Source: an uncultured Oscillospiraceae bacterium
GTDB lineage: Bacteria; Bacillota; Clostridia; Oscillospirales; Oscillospiraceae
Length of the DNA stretch: 14,079 bases
Direction of reading: 5' to 3'
Assembly: GCA_900762005.1 (NCBI GenBank)
Contig: CAAFEV010000266.1
Location: 1 to 14,079, forward strand
Position numbers and translations under genes: made by a program. How positions within the stretch are numbered: the stretch's first letter is position 1; each line of letters opens with the position of its first letter. Of the stretch, positions 1 to 5,276 are shown piece by piece. The notes under the pieces were generated by a model that worked only from the letters and a program-made list of their open reading frames with translations, was not told the origin of the DNA and made no database searches.

Positions 1-36
1 AAAGAGAAAAGGAAACTCCTGAGGCAAAAGCCTCAG
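1..36 (-). terminator. Intrinsic terminator after tRNA-Pro (and probably glnS)
   Basis: On the minus strand a perfect 7-bp stem (CTGAGGC/GCCTCAG, plus positions 30-36 and 19-25) closes a TTTT loop and is followed by a T-rich tail running to the window edge. It begins 5 nt after the encoded CCA end of the tRNA. No other strong terminator is visible between glnS and this point, so it probably ends both the tRNA transcript and any glnS read-through. Confidence 0.85.
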
Positions 37-40
37 CAGT

Positions 41-117
41 TGGTCCGAGTGACTGGATTCGAACCAGCGGCCTCGTGAACCCCATTCAAGCGCGATACCA
101 AACTTCGCCACACCCGG
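41..117 (-). tRNA. tRNA-Pro (anticodon GGG)
   Basis: A complete 77-nt cloverleaf can be folded on the minus strand. The acceptor stem is CCGGGTG/CACTCGG with one G-U pair and a C1-G72 pair, as usual in bacterial tRNA-Pro. The D arm is GCGA/TCGC with GG in the loop, and the anticodon loop is ATGGGGT with anticodon GGG (plus positions 81-83), reading CCC/CCU proline codons. The variable loop has 5 nt, the T loop is TTCGAAT, the discriminator base is A73 and CCA is encoded (41-43). One oddity is a T28/C42 mismatch (plus positions 89 and 75) in the anticodon stem; the other four pairs hold. It lies downstream of glnS on the same strand, with its own promoter. Confidence 0.95.
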
Positions 118-162
118 AAATTCTCTGCAAGCAAGAATTGCCTACAGTTGTTTTGCCGGATT

Positions 163-191
163 ATAATAGCACATTCGGTTGCGCTTTGCAA
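163..191 (-). promoter_or_regulatory. Promoter of tRNA-Pro
   Basis: The minus strand reads TTGCAA (186-191), a 17-nt spacer, then TATTAT (163-168); an overlapping TATAAT sits 3 nt further downstream (160-165). This fits a sigma-A promoter, with transcription starting about 35-40 nt before the mature tRNA 5' end at 117. It lies between the glnS stop codon and the tRNA, so the tRNA need not depend on glnS transcription. Confidence 0.7.
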
Positions 192-232
192 GAGCTTTTT
201 TGCTTTTTTTCGCGTTTCCCGTTAAAAAGTTA

Positions 233-1894
233 TCACGCGGGCTTATAGCTGTCTTTCAGACTGACGGAGCGGTTAAAGACCGGGTGCTCCGGGGTGGAGT
301 CCTTGCTGTCCGGGCAGAAGTAGCCGAGCCGCATGAACTGGAAGGCAGACGATGCTTTTGCGTTTGCCAGACCTGCTTCGACCTTACAGGCGGATAAAAC
401 CTCCAGCGATTCAGGATTCAGACAGTCTAGGAAGTTCTTATCCGCTGCGTCGGGGTCAGGGTCAGTAAAGAGGTTGGAATACAGACGCACCTCGGCATCG
501 ACTGCACTTTCGGCATCAACCCAGTGAATGGTGGACTTGATTTTGCGTCCGTCAGCAGGGTCGCCGCCGCTCGATTCCGGGTCGTACTCACAGAGTACCT
601 CGACTACGTTGCCGTTGACATCCTTGACACAGCCGGTGCATTTGACAACATAGGCACCCTTTAAGCGCACCTCGTTGCCGGGGAAGAGACGGAAAAACTT
701 GCCGACCTTTTCCTCCATAAAATCATCCGTTTCAATCCAAAGATTACGGGAAAAGGAAATCTCCCGTGTGCCCATCTCGGGGTAATTCGGATGGTTTTCT
801 ACCGTGAAAATCTCTGATTTTCCCTCGGGATAATTCGTGACAGTCAGGCGCAGAGGACGCAGCACCGCCATCACGCGGGCAGCGGTTTCGTTCAAGTCCT
901 CACGCAGGCAATGCTCCAAAAAGGCATATTCCACGGTGGAGGCTGCCTTTGCAACGCCGATGCGCTCGCAGAAGGTGCGCACGGAATGCGGCGTATAACC
1001 GCGCCGGCGCAGACCGCACAGCGTTGGCATTCTCGGGTCGTCCCAGCCGGAGACGCGGCCTTCCTCGACCAACAGACGCAGCTTGCGCTTGGACATTACG
1101 GTATAGTTGATGCCGAGGCGTGCAAACTCAATCTGGCGGGGCTTCGAGGGCAAATCGCAATGCTCAACGACCCAGTTGTAAAGCGGACGGTGCGCTTCAA
1201 ATTCCAGAGAGCAAAGCGAATGGGTGATATGCTCCATCGCGTCCTCAATCGGGTGGGCGAAGTCATACATCGGGTAAATGCACCATTTGTCGCCCGTGGC
1301 GTGATGCGCCATATGGTTGATGCGGTAAATTGCCGGGTCGCGCATATTGAAGTTGCCGGAGGCCAGGTCGATTTTCGCACGCAGTGTCATGGCACCGTTC
1401 GGGAACTCGCCGGCGCGCATACGGCGGAACAGGTCAAGCGATTCCGCCGCCGGGCGGTCGCGAAACGGACTTTGGGCGGGAGTTGTCAGATCGCCGCGAC
1501 ACTCCTTCATCTGCTCGGGGGTCAGCTCGCAGACATAGGCAAGTCCCTTTTGAATTAAATCCTCCGCGCATTCGTACATCTTGTCGAAATACTGCGAGGC
1601 ATAGTAGAAGCGGTCATCCCACGAAAAGCCGAGCCAGCGGATGTCCTCTTTGATGGCATCGACATACTCGGTGTCCTCTTTTGTGGGGTTGGTGTCGTCC
1701 ATCCGCAGGTTGCAGATGCCGCCGAATTTTTCGGCAGTGCCGAAATCGATGCACAGAGCCTTACAATGACCGATGTGCAGATAGCCGTTCGGCTCCGGCG
1801 GAAAGCGGGTGTGTACCTGCATTCCCTCGTACTGTCCTCCGGCGGAAATATCCTCGTCAACAAAGGCTTCAATAAAATTTTTTATCTCCGGCAT
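233..1894 (-). CDS. glnS: Glutaminyl-tRNA synthetase (GlnRS)
   Basis: The enzyme charges tRNA-Gln with glutamine in the cytoplasm, using ATP. The 553-residue product matches the usual length of about 550. The N-terminal class I catalytic domain has the motif PPEPNGYLHIGH with HIGH at residues 40-43, a following RMDDTNP stretch (64-70), and the second signature VMSKRK (MSK at 267-269), the GlnRS form of KMSKS. The remaining roughly 210 C-terminal residues form the beta-barrel anticodon-binding region. GluRS is an alternative, but the HIGH context and the MSK position match GlnRS. The ATG at 1894 is preceded by GGAGAGG at a normal distance, and translation ends in tandem stops (TGA TAA). The promoter leaves only about a 30-nt leader, so a T-box is excluded. 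Having GlnRS means this bacterium can make Gln-tRNA directly rather than only through GatCAB amidation. Confidence 0.96.
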   Translation of the reverse strand: MPEIKNFIEAFVDEDISAGGQYEGMQVHTRFPPEPNGYLHIGHCKALCIDFGTAEKFGGICNLRMDDTNPTKEDTEYVDAIKEDIRWLGFSWDDRFYYASQYFDKMYECAEDLIQKGLAYVCELTPEQMKECRGDLTTPAQSPFRDRPAAESLDLFRRMRAGEFPNGAMTLRAKIDLASGNFNMRDPAIYRINHMAHHATGDKWCIYPMYDFAHPIEDAMEHITHSLCSLEFEAHRPLYNWVVEHCDLPSKPRQIEFARLGINYTVMSKRKLRLLVEEGRVSGWDDPRMPTLCGLRRRGYTPHSVRTFCERIGVAKAASTVEYAFLEHCLREDLNETAARVMAVLRPLRLTVTNYPEGKSEIFTVENHPNYPEMGTREISFSRNLWIETDDFMEEKVGKFFRLFPGNEVRLKGAYVVKCTGCVKDVNGNVVEVLCEYDPESSGGDPADGRKIKSTIHWVDAESAVDAEVRLYSNLFTDPDPDAADKNFLDCLNPESLEVLSACKVEAGLANAKASSAFQFMRLGYFCPDSKDSTPEHPVFNRSVSLKDSYKPA

Positions 1895-1929
1895 GGTTTT
1901 GTTCCTCTCCGTTTTAAAAATACAGAACT

Positions 1930-1958
1930 ATTATAGCGCAAATTCTTTGATTACGCAA
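1930..1958 (-). promoter_or_regulatory. Promoter of glnS
   Basis: On the minus strand TTGCGT (1953-1958), a 17-nt spacer and a perfect TATAAT (1930-1935) lie just upstream of glnS. The expected start near 1923 gives a leader of about 29 nt, containing the GGAGAGG ribosome site and no room for a T-box or riboswitch. Confidence 0.8.
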
Positions 1959-2038
1959 TGAATTTTCACCTGAACGGCGAAAAAAAGCAGTCCTGCAATG
2001 AAAAATCAAAAACCTTTGCGGAAAATATGAAATTTTGG

Positions 2039-2067
2039 TTGTCAAGAACGCGAAAATAGATTATACT
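2039..2067 (+). promoter_or_regulatory. Promoter of the pyrH-polC gene cluster
   Basis: TTGTCA (2039-2044), a 17-nt spacer and TATACT (2062-2067) form a good sigma-A promoter, with a start expected near 2074. It is divergent from the glnS promoter; the two -35 boxes are about 80 nt apart. That gap (1959-2038) is AT-rich and I see no further element in it. The leader from 2074 to the pyrH ATG at 2201 is about 127 nt, unusually long for a gene with no known riboswitch, and holds two hairpins. Confidence 0.8.
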
Positions 2068-2077
2068 AGAGGCAATT

Positions 2078-2103
2078 AAAAAGGTGGGCAAAGCTGCCTT
2101 TTT
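2078..2103 (+). promoter_or_regulatory. Terminator-like hairpin at the start of the pyrH leader
   Basis: AAAAAGGTGG and CTGCCTTTTT can pair over 10 bp (two G-U pairs) around the loop GCAAAG, so the 3' arm ends in five U. It begins within a few bases of the predicted transcription start. A competing pairing, GCTGC (2093-2097) with GTAGC (2111-2115), would break it. It could be a leader attenuator or an mRNA 5'-end stabiliser. The stem has few GC pairs, so termination strength is doubtful. Confidence 0.35.
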
Positions 2104-2118
2104 ATAGCGCGTAGCGGC

Positions 2119-2147
2119 TCAAACGAAACAATGCGATTTTCGTTTGA
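2119..2147 (+). repeat. Perfect 10-bp inverted repeat in the pyrH leader
   Basis: TCAAACGAAA (2119-2128) and TTTCGTTTGA (2138-2147) are exact reverse complements separated by the 9-nt spacer CAATGCGAT. The repeat lies in the untranslated leader 53 nt before the pyrH ATG. As RNA it gives a hairpin; as DNA it could be an operator for a dimeric protein. No U tract follows, so it is not a terminator. Confidence 0.55.
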
Positions 2148-2200
2148 AAACAGGCTTAGAATCGAAGCACGGAAAAACTGAATTAAAGGAGTGGTCTGTC

Positions 2201-2923
2201 ATGAAGGAGCCGAAGTACCGGCGCGTCCTGCTGAAAATCAGCGGGGAAGCGCTGGCAGGCGACGCACACCGCGGTTTGGACTTTGATGTCATCGGCAGCG
2301 TATGTGACGTGATTAAGCGATGTGTCGAGGTCGGTGTACAGGTCGGTATCGTGGTCGGCGGCGGCAATTTCTGGCGCGGCGTAAAGGACGGCGGCGACCG
2401 CATGGAGCGCACACGCGCCGACCATATGGGAATGCTTGCCACGGCGATTAACGCCCTTGCGCTTGCCGACAGCTTAGAGCAGCGCGGCGTAGAGGTGCGC
2501 GTGCAGACAGCGATTGAGATGAGCCGTATTGCCGAGCCATACATCCGCGGCAGGGCAATTCGCCATTTGGAAAAGGGGAGAGTGGTTGTGTTCGGCTGCG
2601 GTACGGGCAATCCGTTCTTCTCGACGGATACCGGCGCGGTGCTGCGGGCAGCGGAGATTAACGCCGATGCAATCCTGCTTGCCAAGAACGTAGACGGGGT
2701 TTATTCCGACGACCCGTTAACCAATCCCGATGCAATTAAGTTCGACGAGATTACCTATAACGAAGTGCTTGCCCGCCGCTTGATGGTCATGGACAGCACA
2801 GCAACATCACTCTCTATGGATAACCACATTCCCATTATTCTCTTTGCGCTGAAGGATCCCGAGAATATTCTGCGCGTGGTAATGGGTGAAAAAATCGGAA
2901 CCGTTGTGAAGGAGGATTCATAA
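2201..2923 (+). CDS. pyrH: UMP kinase (uridylate kinase)
   Basis: The product phosphorylates UMP to UDP with ATP, an essential cytoplasmic step to UTP and CTP. The 240-residue protein has the usual length for bacterial PyrH (amino-acid kinase fold, hexamer). Visible motifs are LLKISGEAL (K12), the glycine-rich GGGNFWRG (53-60), RADHMG with the UMP-contacting Asp at 74, [11 protein letters not shown], and NVDGVY followed by DDP. I chose the ATG at 2201 because AAAGGAG (2185-2191) lies 9 nt upstream and this start gives the family length. An in-frame TTG at 2144 would add 19 residues unlike the family and lies inside a hairpin arm. It is the first gene of the cluster; rpsB and tsf, often upstream of pyrH in Firmicutes, are replaced here by the divergent glnS. 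The frr ribosome site lies inside its 3' end. Confidence 0.97.
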   Translation: MKEPKYRRVLLKISGEALAGDAHRGLDFDVIGSVCDVIKRCVEVGVQVGIVVGGGNFWRGVKDGGDRMERTRADHMGMLATAINALALADSLEQRGVEVRVQTAIEMSRIAEPYIRGRAIRHLEKGRVVVFGCGTGNPFFSTDTGAVLRAAEINADAILLAKNVDGVYSDDPLTNPDAIKFDEITYNEVLARRLMVMDSTATSLSMDNHIPIILFALKDPENILRVVMGEKIGTVVKEDS

Positions 2924-2924
2924 T

Positions 2925-3479
2925 ATGTCAGTTGATTTTAAGGACTATTCCCGCAAAATGGACAGAACGCTCGAAATTTTACAGGAGGACTTCGGCGCAA
3001 TCCGTGCCGGACGTGCCAACGCCCGGGTGCTCGACCGCATTACCGTGGAGTATTACGGTGTAGAGACTCCCATCGGACAGGTCGGAAGCGTCTCCTCGCC
3101 CGATGCCAGAACCTTAGTCATCCAGCCGTGGGACGGCAGTCTGCTCAAAAAAGTGGAAAAAGCGATCCAGACCTCGGACTTGGGCATCAATCCGCAGAAC
3201 GACGGCAGAGTCATCCGTCTGGTGTTCCCGCAGTTGACAGAGGAACGCCGTAAGGAGCTTGCCAAGCAGGTGCGTAAATTCGGCGAGGACGGCAAGGTTG
3301 CCATGCGTAACATCCGCCGCGACGCCATGGACTACATCAAAAAGCTCAAAAAGGACTCGGAAATTACCGAGGACGACCAGAAAAAAGCAGAAAAAGATTT
3401 ACAGGATTTAACGGACAAGTACATCAAAAAGATTGACGATGCTTGCGCAGTCAAGGAAAAGGAGCTCATGGAGCTTTAA
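2925..3479 (+). CDS. frr: Ribosome recycling factor
   Basis: RRF splits post-termination ribosomes together with EF-G. The 184-residue product has the standard length of about 185. The N-terminal part carries the conserved GAIRAGRAN (24-32), then the beta-rich domain with VEYYG and TPIGQV, and a long charged helical C-terminal part (LTEERRKELAKQV and the KK-rich helix). Only one base separates the pyrH stop and the ATG at 2925; AGGAGG within the last pyrH codons serves as ribosome site, so the two are probably translated together. It is followed by a 77-nt structured gap before uppS. Confidence 0.97.
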   Translation: MSVDFKDYSRKMDRTLEILQEDFGAIRAGRANARVLDRITVEYYGVETPIGQVGSVSSPDARTLVIQPWDGSLLKKVEKAIQTSDLGINPQNDGRVIRLVFPQLTEERRKELAKQVRKFGEDGKVAMRNIRRDAMDYIKKLKKDSEITEDDQKKAEKDLQDLTDKYIKKIDDACAVKEKELMEL

Positions 3480-3484
3480 AATAC

Positions 3485-3541
3485 GAAACGGTGCGTCAAG
3501 GCCGGGACCGCAGTGTATGCGGAAGCGGCCTTGCCCGTTTC
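3485..3541 (+). ncRNA. Three-tier hairpin between frr and uppS (candidate cis-regulatory RNA or processing site)
   Basis: Three nested stems can be read directly. The outer one pairs GAAACGG (3485-3491) with CCGTTTC (3535-3541), 7 bp. The middle one pairs CAAGGCCG (3497-3504) with CGGCCTTG (3526-3533), 8 bp. The inner one pairs CCGCA (3508-3512) with TGCGG (3518-3522), 5 bp, closing the loop GTGTA. An asymmetric loop (TGCGT against C) separates outer and middle stems, and a 3x3 all-purine loop (GGA against AAG) separates middle and inner stems. All 20 pairs are Watson-Crick. No U tract follows, so it is not a terminator. The element ends 4 nt before the uppS ribosome site TGGAG. A role in uppS translation or mRNA processing is inference. 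Confidence 0.55.
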
Positions 3542-3545
3542 TCTA

Positions 3546-3550
3546 TGGAG
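3546..3550 (+). promoter_or_regulatory. Ribosome binding site that sets the uppS start
   Basis: TGGAG lies 6 nt before the ATG at 3557. The earlier in-frame ATG at 3545 overlaps this site and has no Shine-Dalgarno sequence of its own, so 3557 is preferred. Confidence 0.6.
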
Positions 3551-3556
3551 AATATC

Positions 3557-4294
3557 ATGCTATTTCGTAAAAAACGCCCGGAGCTTACGCGGCGGGTGCC
3601 GGTGCACATCGCCATTGTCATGGACGGCAACGGCAGATGGGCAAAACGGCGAGGCCTGCCCAGACAGGCGGGACATAAGGTCGGCGCGGAGGCGTTCCGC
3701 ACGATTGCGAACTATGCCAAGTCCATCGGGCTGAAATATTTAACGGTTTATGCCTTTTCCACGGAGAACTGGAAACGCTCCGAGCAGGAGGTCACGGCGA
3801 TTATGGAGCTGTTGGAAGCCTACCTGCGCGAGGCGATTGCGGATATGGACAAAAACCGCGTGCGCTTTTGTTTTTTCGGCGATCTGACCCGCCTTTCGCC
3901 CGGGCTGCAGGAGGAGGCGCGGCTTGCCGTGGAGCGGTCTGCGCGTTATGAGGGCGTGCAGGTTAATTTCTGCCTGAATTACGGCGGCAGGGCGGAAATC
4001 CTTTATGCCGCAAAGCGGTTTGCACAGGAATGTCTGGACGGGAAAACCACCCCCGACGCCCTGACGCAGGAGCATTTTTCCGAATTGCTCTACTCCGCCG
4101 GCGTACCTGACCCGGAGCTGGTGATTCGGCCCGGCGGAGAGCTGCGTACCTCGAACTTTTTGCTCTGGCAGTCGGCGTATGCCGAGTATTATTTTACGGA
4201 TGTCCTTTGGCCGCAGTTCGGACCGAAGGAATTAGAGAAGGCGATTGCGGCATATAACGGCCGGAACCGCCGCTTTGGAGGCGCAAAAGCTTGA
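3557..4294 (+). CDS. uppS: Undecaprenyl diphosphate synthase (cis-prenyltransferase)
   Basis: The enzyme condenses eight isopentenyl diphosphates onto farnesyl diphosphate to give C55 undecaprenyl diphosphate, precursor of the peptidoglycan lipid carrier. From the chosen start it has 245 residues, the usual size. The family signature IAIVMDGNGRWAK carries the catalytic Asp at residue 23, followed by a GHKVG stretch; TVYAFSTENWKR and the C-terminal IRPGGELRTSNFLLWQ with DVLWPQF complete the set. Alternative starts are the ATG at 3545 (four residues longer, no ribosome site) and a GTG-type start at 3443 inside frr, which would translate through the intergenic hairpin and add 38 residues unlike the family. 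Its stop codon lies inside a 10-bp hairpin (4286-4309). Its substrates come from the MEP pathway, two steps of which are encoded just downstream. Confidence 0.95.
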   Translation: MLFRKKRPELTRRVPVHIAIVMDGNGRWAKRRGLPRQAGHKVGAEAFRTIANYAKSIGLKYLTVYAFSTENWKRSEQEVTAIMELLEAYLREAIADMDKNRVRFCFFGDLTRLSPGLQEEARLAVERSARYEGVQVNFCLNYGGRAEILYAAKRFAQECLDGKTTPDALTQEHFSELLYSAGVPDPELVIRPGGELRTSNFLLWQSAYAEYYFTDVLWPQFGPKELEKAIAAYNGRNRRFGGAKA

Positions 4295-4309
4295 ACAGGT
4301 TCAGGCTTT
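4286..4309 (+). repeat. 10-bp hairpin over the uppS stop codon
   Basis: AAAGCTTGAA (4286-4295) pairs with TTCAGGCTTT (4300-4309), one G-U pair, around the loop CAGG. The uppS TGA (4292-4294) lies in the 5' arm. The following bases are an A tract, so it is not an intrinsic terminator on this strand. Confidence 0.4.
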
Positions 4310-4329
4310 AAAAATCCAACTGCGGTTTT

Positions 4330-4397
4330 TTTGCCGTTTGCGCGGCAAATGAAAGCTATGCACAATAACCGTTCTTGAAACATGGTCAATTTGTGCA
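4330..4397 (+). promoter_or_regulatory. Structured uppS-cdsA intergenic region (two further hairpins)
   Basis: TTTGCCG (4330-4336) and CGGCAAA (4343-4349) form a perfect 7-bp stem around TTTGCG. TGCACAA (4359-4365) and TTGTGCA (4391-4397) form a second perfect 7-bp stem with a 25-nt loop, ending 7 nt before the cdsA ribosome site. A TTTTTTT run at 4326-4332 follows only a weak AAC/GTT stem, so a terminator is doubtful. A poor promoter-like pair (TTGCGC 4338-4343, CACAAT 4361-4366, 17-nt spacer) is present but not convincing. With the stop-codon hairpin, the whole 129-nt gap is rich in inverted repeats. Confidence 0.35.
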
Positions 4398-4404
4398 ACT
4401 GCAT

Positions 4405-4413
4405 AGAGAGAGG
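4405..4413 (+). promoter_or_regulatory. Ribosome binding site that sets the cdsA start
   Basis: AGAGAGAGG lies 10 nt before the ATG at 4424, an acceptable spacing. For the in-frame ATG at 4415 the spacing would be only 1 nt, and the ATG at 4382 lies upstream of this site. Confidence 0.6.
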
Positions 4414-4423
4414 AATGGACAGT

Positions 4424-5275
4424 ATGCTTGTTAGAATTCTTGCTGCCTGCGTGGGCTTACCCCTGCTTTTGGCAGTGATTTTGCTGTTACCGCCGCTCGG
4501 GACGGCTGTTCTCTTTGCCGCCGCGTGTATGATTGGCGCGTATGAAATGCTATGGCGAACCGGACTTTTGAAGCACAAGCGCATTTTAGCCTACACCGTT
4601 TTGATGGCGGGCGCGGTTGTGATGTGGTCGTGGCTGCGCGCCGGAGGTGCCGCTTCGGAGGAGACGCTCTGGCTCTGCGCCCTGATTGGCTTGTTTGTCT
4701 ATTTTTCCCTGCTGTTTTGCGAGCTGCTGGCGGGTCACGCGAAGGTGCAGTTCACTGCGCTTGCCGCCGCCCTGTTCTCCGGCTTTGTCTATCCGTTTCT
4801 GCTTGGCGCGTTGGTACGTCTGCGCGGAATGGACGGCGGCGAGAGCGGGAAATACTATATCCTTGTCGCCTTTCTGCTGTCAATGATTGCGGACAGCGGT
4901 GCCTATTTTGTCGGCAGAGCCTTCGGCAAGCACAAGCTCGCCCCGATTATCAGCCCGAAAAAAACAGTCGAGGGTGCAATTGGCGGCATTGCCGTGAATA
5001 TCATAGCAATGCTGGGCTATACGCTTTTGCTGAACCGCTGCTTCGGCTTTACGCAGGTAAACTATCTCTACGCCGCAATCTACGGCGTGCTGGGCGCAGC
5101 CGCGTCCATTGCCGGCGATTTGACGCTCTCCGTTGTCAAGCGGCAGGTCGGCCTGAAGGATTACGGTAATCTGATTCCCGGGCACGGCGGCATTTTAGAC
5201 CGCTTTGACAGCACCATGCTTGTCGCGCCACTTGCGGAAATTCTGATTTTGCTCATTCCTTTTGCGGTAAAGTAA
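4424..5275 (+). CDS. cdsA: Phosphatidate cytidylyltransferase (CDP-diacylglycerol synthase)
   Basis: This membrane enzyme converts phosphatidic acid and CTP to CDP-diacylglycerol, the branch point for phospholipids. From the chosen start it has 283 residues, within the family range, and is strongly hydrophobic, with roughly seven or eight membrane segments starting at LVRILAACVGLPLLLAVIL. The CdsA signature is complete near the C-terminus: SVVKRQVGLKDYG, then PGHGGILDRFDS. A second conserved stretch, DSGAYFVGRAFGKHKL with ISPKKTVEG, lies mid-protein. Starting at 4382 would add 14 polar residues before the first membrane segment and lacks a ribosome site. The stop codon is 1 nt from the dxr ATG, so the two are probably translationally coupled. 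Confidence 0.96.
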   Translation: MLVRILAACVGLPLLLAVILLLPPLGTAVLFAAACMIGAYEMLWRTGLLKHKRILAYTVLMAGAVVMWSWLRAGGAASEETLWLCALIGLFVYFSLLFCELLAGHAKVQFTALAAALFSGFVYPFLLGALVRLRGMDGGESGKYYILVAFLLSMIADSGAYFVGRAFGKHKLAPIISPKKTVEGAIGGIAVNIIAMLGYTLLLNRCFGFTQVNYLYAAIYGVLGAAASIAGDLTLSVVKRQVGLKDYGNLIPGHGGILDRFDSTMLVAPLAEILILLIPFAVK

Positions 5276-5276
5276 A

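Noticed and set aside
188..210. Plus-strand terminator-like hairpin (GCAAGA/TTTTGC followed by seven T)
   Set aside because: No plus-strand gene lies to its left, the stem is weak, and the same bases form the -35 region of the tRNA promoter, so the match is probably chance in an AT-rich gap.
911..1558. A 215-codon plus-strand open frame inside glnS
   Set aside because: It is antisense to the GlnRS catalytic domain, with no ribosome site or family motif.
1895..1958. T-box leader for glnS
   Set aside because: The promoter is too close: only about 29 nt of leader and no specifier stem or T-box sequence.
2144..2200. TTG start for pyrH, 19 residues longer
   Set aside because: There is no ribosome site, it lies in the arm of an inverted repeat, and the ATG at 2201 has AAAGGAG and gives the normal 240 residues.
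3443..3556. Longer uppS start inside the end of frr
   Set aside because: It would translate through the intergenic hairpin and add residues unlike the family; the ATG at 3557 has a ribosome site and the normal length.
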